From Paenibacillus_AA sp045062745 (lineage in GTDB: Bacteria; Bacillota; Bacilli; Paenibacillales; NBRC-103111), in contig NZ_JBJGED010000001.1 of the NCBI RefSeq assembly GCF_045062745.1, forward strand, positions 124,001 to 188,000: DNA of 64,000 bases. Reading direction: 5' to 3'. The notes beneath the pieces were generated by a model. It did no database searches. It saw nothing but the letters and a program-made list of their open reading frames with translations, and was not told the DNA's origin. Both the position numbers and the translations under genes were made by a program. This document shows, in pieces, positions 18,444-26,731 of the stretch. Position 1 is the stretch's first letter. Each line of letters starts with the position of its first letter.

Positions 18444-19853
18444 ATGCACCGACCCAATCGTGTTGAATTCAATGCTCGAACTCAGCAGCTCATCGCGTAT
18501 CTGCGGGGGGAAATAAAGGCAGGCACGCTTCGGGTAGGCGAATATTTGCCCTCCGAGGTGGAGTTGGGCAAAAGGTTCGGTTTAAGCAAGGAATCCGTCA
18601 GACGGGCGCTGGATGTTCTTGTGGAGGATGGGCTCATTGTCAAGATACGGCGGGTTGGGAACCGGGTTACTAAATCCGAAATAGACCGAAATGGGGATGA
18701 AGATGGAACTGTCGCCTCTCACTTCCCTAATTCGGATGAGTACACAGAGCTGCGCTTGGCCCATTACCCGTCGGTGTCCGACGAGGGAAGGCTGCAACAA
18801 GCCATCGCTTCATTCGAGCAGTCCAACCCCGACATTCGTGTGAAATTGATTCCGACTTCCTTTCCGCTGGAATTTGCAGAACACGGCATTGCGGATGTAG
18901 TTACTTTATCCGCCTGGGATGCGCTCAAGCTTAAGGAAATGGATGCCTCCGAGACGCTTCTAACCGGCATGCCTGACCAACCGTTTGCGCATCCCCGTTT
19001 GACTGCGCCCTTTCAATCGCGTGAAGGCAAACTGGTTGCCTCCCCATTCGTGTATTCGCCTGTGGTGCTCTGTTATAATCGCGATCATTTTGAGGAATGC
19101 CAGATCGAGGAACCCCATGAAGCTTGGACTTGGTACACCTTGCTGAAGCATGCCAAGCTGTTGCACAAGCAGCTGCAAGTGCGTGGATTTGTCGCCCATA
19201 TTCAGTCCGTGAACCGGTGGCCGGTATTCCTGCTGCAAAATGGCTTTCGTTTCAAAGCCGAGGCACCGCAACAAGCGGCCGAAGATCCCGCGCTTTGGGA
19301 AAGTCTTCGCATCTCGCGCGATCTTGTTTATCAGCAAGGGGCGCCCATTCTCTGGACGGAGAGCGACTCCGATGTCGAGCGATGGTTCAGGGAAGGTAGA
19401 GCATCCATGATTCTCACAACCTTCTATGGCATGAACAGCCTCATGAATACCGATTTGAACTATGGAGTAGCGCCGCTCCCGTCCCTGCGTACGCAGGATA
19501 CATTGCTTCTCGTGACCGGGTTGGCGATCCATGAGCGTTCCCCCCGCCAACAGGCGGCGCGGCGATTGGTGCAGCATTTGTGCGGGTTGAATGTGCAAAC
19601 CGATATCCGTCAGAACACGCTGACCCTTCCCGTTCACCCGGAAGCCCTTCAGATGTCAACGGGGTTGGCCGGAAATCGTCCGTATGGGGAAGGAGCCGTT
19701 TCGCAGCAGTGGGACAGGGCCAGAATATATTCGGATTTGAATATGAGTGCGGCAGTCCTGCTCGCCATTCGGGAGGAGCTGAAGGCTTACTGGTCCCGAG
19801 TAGAGGATGAAGCGGAAGCTAGCGAGCGGCTTGAAATGCTGCTAGGGCTGTAA
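18444..19853 (+). CDS. GntR-type regulator fused to a solute-binding domain
   Basis: This 469-residue protein starts with a GntR winged helix-turn-helix (about residues 8-75; LPSEVELGKRFGLSKESVRRA). A linker then leads to a domain with the fold of extracellular sugar-binding proteins, SBP family 1 (about 105-430; for example RLQQAIASFEQSNPDIRVKL). No signal peptide or lipobox is present, so the binding-protein fold is used inside the cell as a ligand sensor. The fusion is known in Paenibacillus-type genomes but little studied. It stands divergent from the secreted propeller operon and upstream of the GH3/toroid pair; either or both are likely targets. The ligand is probably an oligosaccharide, which is inference. 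Confidence 0.88.
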   Translation: MHRPNRVEFNARTQQLIAYLRGEIKAGTLRVGEYLPSEVELGKRFGLSKESVRRALDVLVEDGLIVKIRRVGNRVTKSEIDRNGDEDGTVASHFPNSDEYTELRLAHYPSVSDEGRLQQAIASFEQSNPDIRVKLIPTSFPLEFAEHGIADVVTLSAWDALKLKEMDASETLLTGMPDQPFAHPRLTAPFQSREGKLVASPFVYSPVVLCYNRDHFEECQIEEPHEAWTWYTLLKHAKLLHKQLQVRGFVAHIQSVNRWPVFLLQNGFRFKAEAPQQAAEDPALWESLRISRDLVYQQGAPILWTESDSDVERWFREGRASMILTTFYGMNSLMNTDLNYGVAPLPSLRTQDTLLLVTGLAIHERSPRQQAARRLVQHLCGLNVQTDIRQNTLTLPVHPEALQMSTGLAGNRPYGEGAVSQQWDRARIYSDLNMSAAVLLAIREELKAYWSRVEDEAEASERLEMLLGL

Positions 19854-19876
19854 CCGTCGCAGATAGGAAGTGAAAT

Positions 19877-19919
19877 GGCCTCAAGTTCCCTTTGTAAGAG
19901 GGAGCTGAGGTCATTTTTT
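19877..19919 (+). terminator. Terminator after the GntR-type regulator
   Basis: An imperfect stem GGCCTCAAGTTCCCT / AGGGAGCTGAGGTC with a 7-nt loop is followed by six T. It separates the regulator from the downstream glycosidase genes. Confidence 0.8.
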
Positions 19920-20072
19920 CGCCTACAATGATACCCTTATGTAGCCTACACTACTGGAAATCTGAAAATGCGCAGTATTAATATCCTAGAAATCGCCTAG
20001 TAAACGCGTTATAGTTATGATATAGTTTATCAATGCCTTTCGTAACACGGGAAAAAAGAGGAGATGGCTTGT

Positions 20073-21632
20073 ATGAACGACCGGATTCATTTTGACTCGT
20101 CGCGCTTGACGCTAGAGGAAAAGGTAGGACAGCTCTTTACCTTCTACAATACGGGAAAGGAGCTTTCGGAGCTTACGGAGAAAATGATTCGGGATTGGAA
20201 GGTCGGCGGCATTTTTTTGGACATGGGCAGCCTGGATCACCCTGAGCAGGTGTATCGGCTGACCCGGGCCATGCAGGAGACGGCGCTTCAAACCGGCAGC
20301 GGTATCCCGCTGTTCATCTCAGCCGACTTGGTAGCCGGAGCCGGCTGCAAGCTGGCTTCGGGAGGAGCTGTGCATTTTCCTAAGAACAAAGCGATCGGCG
20401 CAGCCGGAAGTGCCGATTTGGCGTACGAAACGGGCCGTATCACGGCGACGGAATCGCTCGCCATGGGTGTGAATTTCAACTACAGTCCCGTCGTGGACAT
20501 CAACAACAATCCGCTCAACCCGGTAATTGGAACGCACTCGTTCGGCGAGGACCGCGATCAAGTCGGCCGGATGGGCCAAGCGGTGATTCGCGGCTACCAG
20601 GATCACGGAATCATAGCGACGGCCAAGCATTTCCCGGGACATGGCGATACGAGCGTGGATTCCCACTTCGATCTGCCGGTGCTTCCGTTCGACCGGGAGC
20701 GGTTATCCCGGTTCGAGCTGGAGCCTTTCCGCCTCGCTATCGCTGCGGGTGCCGATGCGGTTATGGTCGGGCACATTGCGGTTCCTGCTCTGGACTCCTC
20801 GCTGATGCCGGCCTCCCTGTCTCCGAAGATGACGACCGGTCTGCTGCGCGAGGAGCTTGGGTTCCAAGGCTTGATCGTTACCGATGGCTTGTCCATGAAG
20901 GGGGTGACGTCCCGCTTCTCGCAAGCGGAGGCTTGCGTGATGGCCATTCAGGCCGGGGCGGACATTTTGCTGGCCTTGGCCCGGACGGCGGAAGAGGCCG
21001 GCCCGATGGTGAAGGCGGTCCTGGACGCAGTCCTGTCCGGGGCCATCAGCGAAGCGCGCCTCAGCGAGTCCGTCGATCGAATTCTGCGCATGAAGGCGAA
21101 GTACAAGCTGTTACCGCACTCTTTCCACATTCCAACGTATGATCCGGCTGCATTCCATCGGCCTGAGTACGAGGAGGTTAGCCTCCGAGTAGCCCGTGCT
21201 GCCGTTACGCCCGTGAACGGTTTTCAGCCGTATCCAGGCAGGGGCGCAGGTACACCGGAACCCGCTTGGACTCTCATCTGCGAGCACCAGCTTGGGACAT
21301 TCGCCGAGCAGATCCGGTCGGCCGGTGTGATCAAAACCGAGCATACGCTGAAGGGCTATGAAGAGCTTCTCCCTCTTCTAAAAGAGGGGCTCCCGCCGGA
21401 TCCGGTGCTGGTTGCCATAACGTACAACAAACGGATGCGTTCTGAGGTGCTGCAGGAGTTGAACCGACTGGCAGCCGGGCGTGCCGGCGGGTCCGTCGTT
21501 CTCGTTCATTTTGGCTCGCCTTATGACCTGGAGCATCTGCCGAATGTTCCTGCCATCGTTCTGTACGATCGCGCCCCTTCGCTGCAGCAAGCGGCAGCCG
21601 AGACATGGCTGGGACTCGGGTCGCATCATTGA
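20073..21632 (+). CDS. Glycoside hydrolase family 3, NagZ-like
   Basis: The ATG at 20073 follows GAGGAG by 9 nt and is preferred over the ATG at 20064. The 519-residue protein shows the NagZ-type motif KHFPGHGDTSVDSHFDLP, which carries the catalytic His-Asp dyad of beta-N-acetylhexosaminidases, and VTDGLSMKG, in which the aspartate is the expected nucleophile. No signal peptide is seen, so it should act in the cytoplasm on imported amino-sugar glycosides such as cell-wall fragments. The C-terminal ~150 residues, beyond the TIM barrel, are a less conserved second domain. A gene for a carbohydrate-type toroid protein follows 23 nt downstream, so the two form an operon. Confidence 0.9.
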   Translation: MNDRIHFDSSRLTLEEKVGQLFTFYNTGKELSELTEKMIRDWKVGGIFLDMGSLDHPEQVYRLTRAMQETALQTGSGIPLFISADLVAGAGCKLASGGAVHFPKNKAIGAAGSADLAYETGRITATESLAMGVNFNYSPVVDINNNPLNPVIGTHSFGEDRDQVGRMGQAVIRGYQDHGIIATAKHFPGHGDTSVDSHFDLPVLPFDRERLSRFELEPFRLAIAAGADAVMVGHIAVPALDSSLMPASLSPKMTTGLLREELGFQGLIVTDGLSMKGVTSRFSQAEACVMAIQAGADILLALARTAEEAGPMVKAVLDAVLSGAISEARLSESVDRILRMKAKYKLLPHSFHIPTYDPAAFHRPEYEEVSLRVARAAVTPVNGFQPYPGRGAGTPEPAWTLICEHQLGTFAEQIRSAGVIKTEHTLKGYEELLPLLKEGLPPDPVLVAITYNKRMRSEVLQELNRLAAGRAGGSVVLVHFGSPYDLEHLPNVPAIVLYDRAPSLQQAAAETWLGLGSHH

Positions 21633-21655
21633 TAGGAATGGAGGAGCCATAACAC

Positions 21656-23650
21656 ATGAGAATTGGAACCGAACGGCGAACGATTGTGATTACGGAACAC
21701 GATAGCGATCTGCTGAACTTGATGCGCATGGTAGATCCTCGCTTGCGGATCGTCACGCCGGCCGAGGCGCTGACCGTGGACTTCGCCGGGACCGACGCGC
21801 TCGTGCTGCTAGGCGGTGCCGGCGCCAATCCGATGCTGCTCGCCCCCCCGCTCCGGCAGCGCGTGGAGGCGGCCTGCCGCGCGGGGACGCGCGTGCTGGC
21901 GGAGTACGTGGCGAGCATCGGCCACGTGTACTTCGAGCCGCCTACCACGACCCGCTTCGCGAGGCTTGCCGTCGTGGAAGGCGGCTGGCTGCCGGGCGAG
22001 CCGGTCGGCGCCCTGCTCGACGATCAGTGCGGCGAGCGGCTGCGTCCGCACGGCTTCACCTGCTCGCAGGCGCCGCCGCTCGCCGCGTATGTGGTCGCGA
22101 ACGCGCACGATTGCGTCGCGGCCGGCGGCTTGGACGCCCGCGAGACGCACCGCGAGCGGGCGCTCTGGTTCGAGGACGAGCAGCGCCTGCTCGTCGCGGC
22201 GTTCCGGCTCGCGAACTTCGCGCGGGCCCGGTTCGCGCCGCGAGCCCGCGTGGGCAAGCTCGTCGGCTTCCTGCTCGGCTGGATCTACGACGTCTCGCTG
22301 GACGAGACGGATTGGCGCGAGCTGGAGACGCTGATTCCCCGCACGTATAGCACGGGGGCGACATGCAACATAGACAGCACCGGGGGCGGATCGGAGGCTG
22401 GGGCGCTCGAGCGCGAGGCCTTGCGTTCGGCCGCCGATCGGGCCCTGGGCTGGATGGACCGGGCCGATATCCTGGTGGACGAGGGCCGAGGAGGCGCGCG
22501 GGAAGGCTTGGCCACCGAGGTGGAGTACACCGGCCGGCAGCGGCGCAGCGACATTTTGCGCGTGGACTGCATCGGGGAGATCGCCTTCCCCTACTGGCTG
22601 CACGGCCGACTGAGCGGGGATGCACGCAGCGATCGGGTCTCGAGGCAGCTGACCGATTATGTGCTCGACCACTATCTCGTGCGGGAGCCCGGTCCGCTGC
22701 ATGGCATGGTGCGTTGGACGAACGAAGCCTGGGGCGTCTGCTATCAGGACGACGTGGCCCGCGCACTACTGCCGCACCTTTTCCGCTGCCTTTACGAGGG
22801 GTCTCGGGAACGGCTGGACGACTGCACGGCCGCGCTGGACTTCCTCGTGCGAACGACCGGTACGGACGGCACGCGGCCGTTCCGGACGGACAACAACAAG
22901 CTTACGCCGGACGAGCTGGAGCGGCTTCGTTCCACGCCGGGCGATCTGCCGAGCGCGCATTACAACGGCTACTACTACGCGGCCTTATGCATCGCCTACC
23001 GGCTGACCGGCAGGGAAGCCTATCGGGCTACCGCCGCACGAGGGCTGGCGACCATCATGAGCGTCTACCCCGAGACCAAGCGGGAGCAGAGCCAGACCCA
23101 AGAGCTGTGCCGGCTCCTCCTGCCGCTCAGCTGGCTGTATGAGATTACAGGCGCTGACGAAGCGCGGGGATGGTTGTATCGCGTAGCCAGGGATCTGCAG
23201 GCGTTCGCGCATCCGAGCGGGGCGTACCTCGAGTGGGACGAGGGGTACACCGCCGCGATGCGGCACAAGGCCGGCGAAGGCGAGAGCTCGTTGCTCAGCC
23301 GCAATGGCGATCCGGTCGCCGATCTGTTGTACTCCAACAACTGGCTGCCGGTTGGCTGGATGCAGGCTTACTTCGCCACAGGCGACCGCTGGTTCAAGGA
23401 GCGGTGGCAGGCGAGCGCACGCTTCCTGCTGACCGCCCAGCTGACAAGCGCCAACCCGCAGCTGGACGGAGGTTGGGCGCGGGCGTTCGATGTGGAGCGC
23501 GACGAGGTATTCGGTACGCCGGCGGATGCCGGATGGGGCCCATGGGCGATCGAGTCCGGATGGACCGTCGCCGAGATCGCCGCAGGGCTATATATGGGCC
23601 TGCTGGAGGAGGACCTGCTCGCCCAGCATGCGGCCAGTCGCGGGAAGTAG
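21656..23650 (+). CDS. GATase-like plus alpha/alpha-toroid protein, GC-rich
   Basis: The 664-residue protein lies 23 nt after the GH3 gene. About the first 210 residues resemble a class I glutamine-amidotransferase-like fold (DALVLLGGAGANPMLLAPP), as found as an accessory domain in some glycosidases. I see no catalytic cysteine nucleophile elbow. The rest looks like a six-hairpin alpha/alpha toroid (for example EIAFPYWLHGRLSGDAR, SNNWLPVGWMQAYFATGD), typical of glycosidases and lyases acting on oligosaccharides. There is no signal peptide. The DNA from about 21.8 to 22.5 kb is strikingly GC-rich with third-position G/C, unlike its neighbours. The activity is unknown; a role downstream of NagZ in glycan breakdown is inferred. 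Confidence 0.75.
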   Translation: MRIGTERRTIVITEHDSDLLNLMRMVDPRLRIVTPAEALTVDFAGTDALVLLGGAGANPMLLAPPLRQRVEAACRAGTRVLAEYVASIGHVYFEPPTTTRFARLAVVEGGWLPGEPVGALLDDQCGERLRPHGFTCSQAPPLAAYVVANAHDCVAAGGLDARETHRERALWFEDEQRLLVAAFRLANFARARFAPRARVGKLVGFLLGWIYDVSLDETDWRELETLIPRTYSTGATCNIDSTGGGSEAGALEREALRSAADRALGWMDRADILVDEGRGGAREGLATEVEYTGRQRRSDILRVDCIGEIAFPYWLHGRLSGDARSDRVSRQLTDYVLDHYLVREPGPLHGMVRWTNEAWGVCYQDDVARALLPHLFRCLYEGSRERLDDCTAALDFLVRTTGTDGTRPFRTDNNKLTPDELERLRSTPGDLPSAHYNGYYYAALCIAYRLTGREAYRATAARGLATIMSVYPETKREQSQTQELCRLLLPLSWLYEITGADEARGWLYRVARDLQAFAHPSGAYLEWDEGYTAAMRHKAGEGESSLLSRNGDPVADLLYSNNWLPVGWMQAYFATGDRWFKERWQASARFLLTAQLTSANPQLDGGWARAFDVERDEVFGTPADAGWGPWAIESGWTVAEIAAGLYMGLLEEDLLAQHAASRGK

Positions 23651-23700
23651 CGGCTGGGTCGTTGCAAATCCCACCGGACCGCGAGCGTTAATAACTAATA

Positions 23701-23751
23701 AAACCTTCCATAAGGAGCGGTCAAGTTTGCTGCCTATGGAAGGTTTTTATT
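23701..23751 (+). terminator. Terminator after the GH3/toroid operon
   Basis: A 12-bp perfect stem AAACCTTCCATA / TATGGAAGGTTT with a 22-nt loop runs into TTTTTATTT. The next ~260 bases up to the small gene at 24012 contain no recognised feature. Confidence 0.85.
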
Positions 23752-24011
23752 TGACTTTTTCAAGTGTCCCGATATTTCAATGAACTCTTACCTTAAGTGT
23801 GACCGAGCGGTGAATGTAGCTGGTTAGCAAACACCTAACAAGAACCTCAGACTAGGTATAGGCATAGTGTGAATAGAAGTACTTTTGGGGATTTGTGGAG
23901 GCGATAGGAGTAAGTCTCTCCAGTCCTTGTGATGCTGTTGATTAATACTAAGATGAAGTCAGTTAGAACGGATCGTGTTCCAATAAGCACTATGTAAAGG
24001 GGTGATTTCGA

Positions 24012-24269
24012 GTGACGTATATTCAACTCCCCCCTCCTCCTCAACACGCTCCCCTGCAACCTACTTCAACCTATATCATTGATTGCATAAATAGCCAAAC
24101 GTATGTCTGGTTATGGAATGGGGAAACTTTCTGGTACTATCCGACACGAGTTGAGTCTACCGGGGTAGTCTCGGGGTATAGATGGGATGGGCGATTCTGG
24201 AGGTTTTATCCGATTGAGCTAAGACTTATTAGGGGGGTTTCATGTCCTCCAGTTCCCACTCTATACTAA
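24012..24269 (+). CDS. Small hypothetical protein, 85 aa
   Basis: A GTG start at 24012 follows AAAGGGG at about 8 nt. The product begins MTYIQLPPPPQHAPLQP and is then rich in tyrosine, tryptophan and phenylalanine (YVWLWNGETFWYYP, YRWDGRFWRFYP), giving two similar halves that each contain a W-x-G-x-x-F/W-x-x-Y-P pattern. There is no signal peptide or transmembrane segment. The proline-rich head and aromatic body recall small spore or surface proteins of spore-formers, but I do not recognise a family. The gene stands alone, followed by a hairpin at 24314. Confidence 0.6.
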   Translation: MTYIQLPPPPQHAPLQPTSTYIIDCINSQTYVWLWNGETFWYYPTRVESTGVVSGYRWDGRFWRFYPIELRLIRGVSCPPVPTLY

Positions 24270-24313
24270 CTTAAGGGCATAGTTTCCAATTATTCCAACC
24301 TGTCGGTTCGATG

Positions 24314-24360
24314 AGCAGGCTGTCGTTACTAATTCGACAGCCTGCTTGTTATTTGTTTTC
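24314..24360. terminator. Hairpin between convergent genes
   Basis: A stem GCAGGCTGTCG / CGACAGCCTGC with a 9-nt loop is followed by TTGTTATTTGTTTTC on the plus strand. It ends the small plus-strand gene and may also serve the convergent acetyltransferase. Confidence 0.7.
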
Positions 24361-24413
24361 CCCTTTATTTTTCGGATCTTTCCATGGACTCTTCCACATT
24401 CTTGATTTACAAA

Positions 24414-24961
24414 TTACCCGACATAATCGGCGACTTTACAGTACCATACCATGTGTACAGAACCTGGCCCCCAGTAATTTTGCACAGTCGTATAGGGCGG
24501 ACCGAATTTATGCAGCCATTTGGCTTGAGCATGTCGGAAACCGCTATCCAGGCAAAAGCTATCGATTCCTCGTTCGGCCAGATGGTTAGCCATCGCTTTA
24601 ATTAAAGCGGAACCGATTCCCCTTCCCTGATATCCGGGCAACACATATAAGCTGCCCAGTTCACCAACGTACCTCAGCCTGTCACCGGTACATTTGATAA
24701 TATCATCATTACAAGGCCCGAATGAAATGATGCCGACAATGTTCCCGTCCATGCAGGCGACAAGAAAGCGGACCGCTGCTCTCTCAATAAATAAAGCATC
24801 GTGCAGCATACGTCTTTTGCTTTCTAGCTCTTGCCGGATCTCTTCTGTGTGCGCCACCAAACCTTCTTGCTCAAAGGCAGCGGAATGGAATGCCTGAACA
24901 CCTCGTAAGCTTGATCTATTTCGGAAATCGTTAATTCTCTGATCTCGATCTCGTTGATCAT
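24414..24961 (-). pseudogene. GNAT acetyltransferase with a frameshift
   Basis: The intact part (148 codons, 24860-24414) has the acetyl-CoA motif LYVLPGYQGRGIGSALIKA of GNAT N-acetyltransferases. Its natural N terminus lies upstream in another frame. The ATG at 24961 has GGGGGAG five nt before it and encodes MINEIEIRELTISEIDQAYE. The two frames join cleanly near 24896, where restoring one C (reading TTC-CAG) would give EVFQAFHSAAFEQEGL. This is a one-base loss, either a real mutation or a sequence error. If real, only an N-terminally shortened protein could be made. Substrate unknown. Confidence 0.75.
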
Positions 24962-25004
24962 TTCAACTCCCCCTCTTCATCCGAACAGATCTTGAAAATA
25001 TAAA

Positions 25005-25034
25005 TAGACAGCCTTTCGTTTAGATTGTTACAAT
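25005..25034 (+). promoter_or_regulatory. Putative promoter of the ABC-2 exporter operon
   Basis: TAGACA at 25005-25010 and TACAAT at 25029-25034 are separated by 18 nt, about 70 nt upstream of the first permease gene. Confidence 0.4.
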
Positions 25035-25102
25035 ATGGAAAACCCAAAGCGGCGGATTGACTGGATCGCAGGCACGGCAGCGTTTTATTTAGGGGGAATA
25101 AA

Positions 25103-25894
25103 ATGTCGGTTTATTGGACCTTTGTGGTCAAGTCATTTCAACAGCGCTTCGTCTACCGGATCAACTCGTATATTACGATCCTAAGCGCCTGGCTCGGTTT
25201 ATTTGTCTTAGTCAGCGCCTGGAGAGCGCTGTATAGCGGCAAAACCGCGGTGAACGGCATTACCTTCGAGGATATGATCAATTTTATCGTCATCAATACG
25301 CTTGTTGCATCATTGATTCACTCCAATATGGGACAGAAGATCGGAGAACGGGTGGCGGACGGCTCCATCAGCATTGATTTGATTCGGCCAATCACGTTTA
25401 AGGGCTATTACCTGGCGAACCAGTTGGGGGAAAATGCGTTTGCCCTGCTCTTCAGCACAATGCCGGCAACGCTGCTAGCGGTCCTGCTGTGGGGGTTTCA
25501 TTTTCCTGACAATCCGCTGCGGGTAGCCCTGTTCCTCGTAAGTTTGATGCTCGGGCTGCTGGTGATGAATCAGATTAACTACTTATTCGGCCTGCTTGCC
25601 ATCTGGCTGAAAACGTCCTGGTTCATTAACGCCATTACGGGAGCCGCCTTCGAGCTGTTTGCCGGTACGTTCGTGCCGCTTTGGTTTTATCCCGAATGGC
25701 TGTATACCGTTGCCAAATGTTTGCCGTTTCACCTCGTAACCTTCCAACCGATCTCGATCTTCCTAGGCAGGCTATCGATTCCGCAATCATGGGGTGTTCT
25801 TGGACTTCAGCTGCTGTGGCTGGCCGCCTTGTGGGGGCTAGAGCAATGGATGTGGTCCAAGTCTCAGGACGAAATCGACATTCATGGGGGGTGA
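25103..25894 (+). CDS. ABC-2 exporter permease 1 (ABC2_membrane_6)
   Basis: The ATG follows GGGGGAATAAA. The 263-residue protein has six predicted membrane helices and resembles PF06182 permeases, which occur as heterodimers beside a DrrA-type ATPase. The N-terminal stretch SFQQRFVYRINSYITILSAW and the loop GERVADGSISIDLIRPI are typical. It should pair with the second permease 6 nt downstream and the ATPase that follows to form an exporter. The substrate is unknown; drug or lipid export is common for relatives. Confidence 0.88.
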   Translation: MSVYWTFVVKSFQQRFVYRINSYITILSAWLGLFVLVSAWRALYSGKTAVNGITFEDMINFIVINTLVASLIHSNMGQKIGERVADGSISIDLIRPITFKGYYLANQLGENAFALLFSTMPATLLAVLLWGFHFPDNPLRVALFLVSLMLGLLVMNQINYLFGLLAIWLKTSWFINAITGAAFELFAGTFVPLWFYPEWLYTVAKCLPFHLVTFQPISIFLGRLSIPQSWGVLGLQLLWLAALWGLEQWMWSKSQDEIDIHGG

Positions 25895-25900
25895 CACCAT

Positions 25901-26701
25901 ATGAACCACATGCCGCTGTACTGGCAATTCGTCAAAATCAAACTGAAGGCGATGGCCGATTATCGCAGTTCCTTTCTAATCATCACCTTTTCCAAAACGT
26001 TAATGTGGGCCGTTGAAGTGTTCGTTCTATGGATCTTGATCGACCGCTTCAAGACGATAGCGGGCTGGAGCAGCTACGAGGTGTTGCTGCTGTTCGGTCT
26101 CAATCTATCCTCCTATGCGCTTGCCGGCTTTTTCTTTTATCATCCGTTTGTTTACCTGCCGCGCCGCATCCAATCCGGAGAGTTCGACGAGATGCTGACC
26201 AAACCGATGAATCCGTTTCTTTACTTGCTGAGCCGAGAGTTCAGCACCGGATATTTCAGTAACCTGGGTGTTGCCGTTATCGTTATGGGGCTCGCTTTCG
26301 CCAAGCTGGATTTAGGACTCGATTGGATCGATCTGCTCTTTTTAATCGCCGTAATATTGGGCGGAGCGATGATTCAAGCAGCCGCCTTCGTTTTTGCAGC
26401 CGTTCCGGCCTTTTGGATTACGCAGAGCAGCAGTCTTTCAAGATTGATGTGGGACTTCAAAGGGTTTATCCGGTATCCGCTTTCGGCCTACAATAGCTTT
26501 ATCCAAGTGCTGTTGACCCTCATCCTGCCTTTTGCCTTTATCAACTTTTACCCGGCTCAATATTTTTTGGGAAAAGACGATTTCCTGTTGTTCCACCCGT
26601 CCTTCCAATATGCAGCTCCTCTCGTCGGTTTGCTGTTATTCCTGCTTGCCTACCGGTTCTGGAGGTTTGGCCTCAAACATTACCGCAGCACCGGGTCCTG
26701 A
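25901..26701 (+). CDS. ABC-2 exporter permease 2 (ABC2_membrane_6)
   Basis: This 266-residue, six-helix membrane protein begins MNHMPLYWQFVKIKLKAMAD and contains the conserved loop RRIQSGEFDEMLTKPMNPFL, which matches the equivalent loop of permease 1. GGGGGGTGA precedes the start at good spacing. It is encoded 6 nt after permease 1 and 30 nt before the ATPase, and is probably the second half of a heterodimeric channel. Confidence 0.88.
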   Translation: MNHMPLYWQFVKIKLKAMADYRSSFLIITFSKTLMWAVEVFVLWILIDRFKTIAGWSSYEVLLLFGLNLSSYALAGFFFYHPFVYLPRRIQSGEFDEMLTKPMNPFLYLLSREFSTGYFSNLGVAVIVMGLAFAKLDLGLDWIDLLFLIAVILGGAMIQAAAFVFAAVPAFWITQSSSLSRLMWDFKGFIRYPLSAYNSFIQVLLTLILPFAFINFYPAQYFLGKDDFLLFHPSFQYAAPLVGLLLFLLAYRFWRFGLKHYRSTGS

Positions 26702-26731
26702 TTCGATTCGCAAAGAAAGGAGCAATGTGCG

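Noticed and set aside
21809..22766. Several overlapping long frames on both strands
   Set aside because: They result from the extreme GC content of the toroid gene; only the frame 21656-23650 gives coherent protein and follows GH3 at operon spacing.
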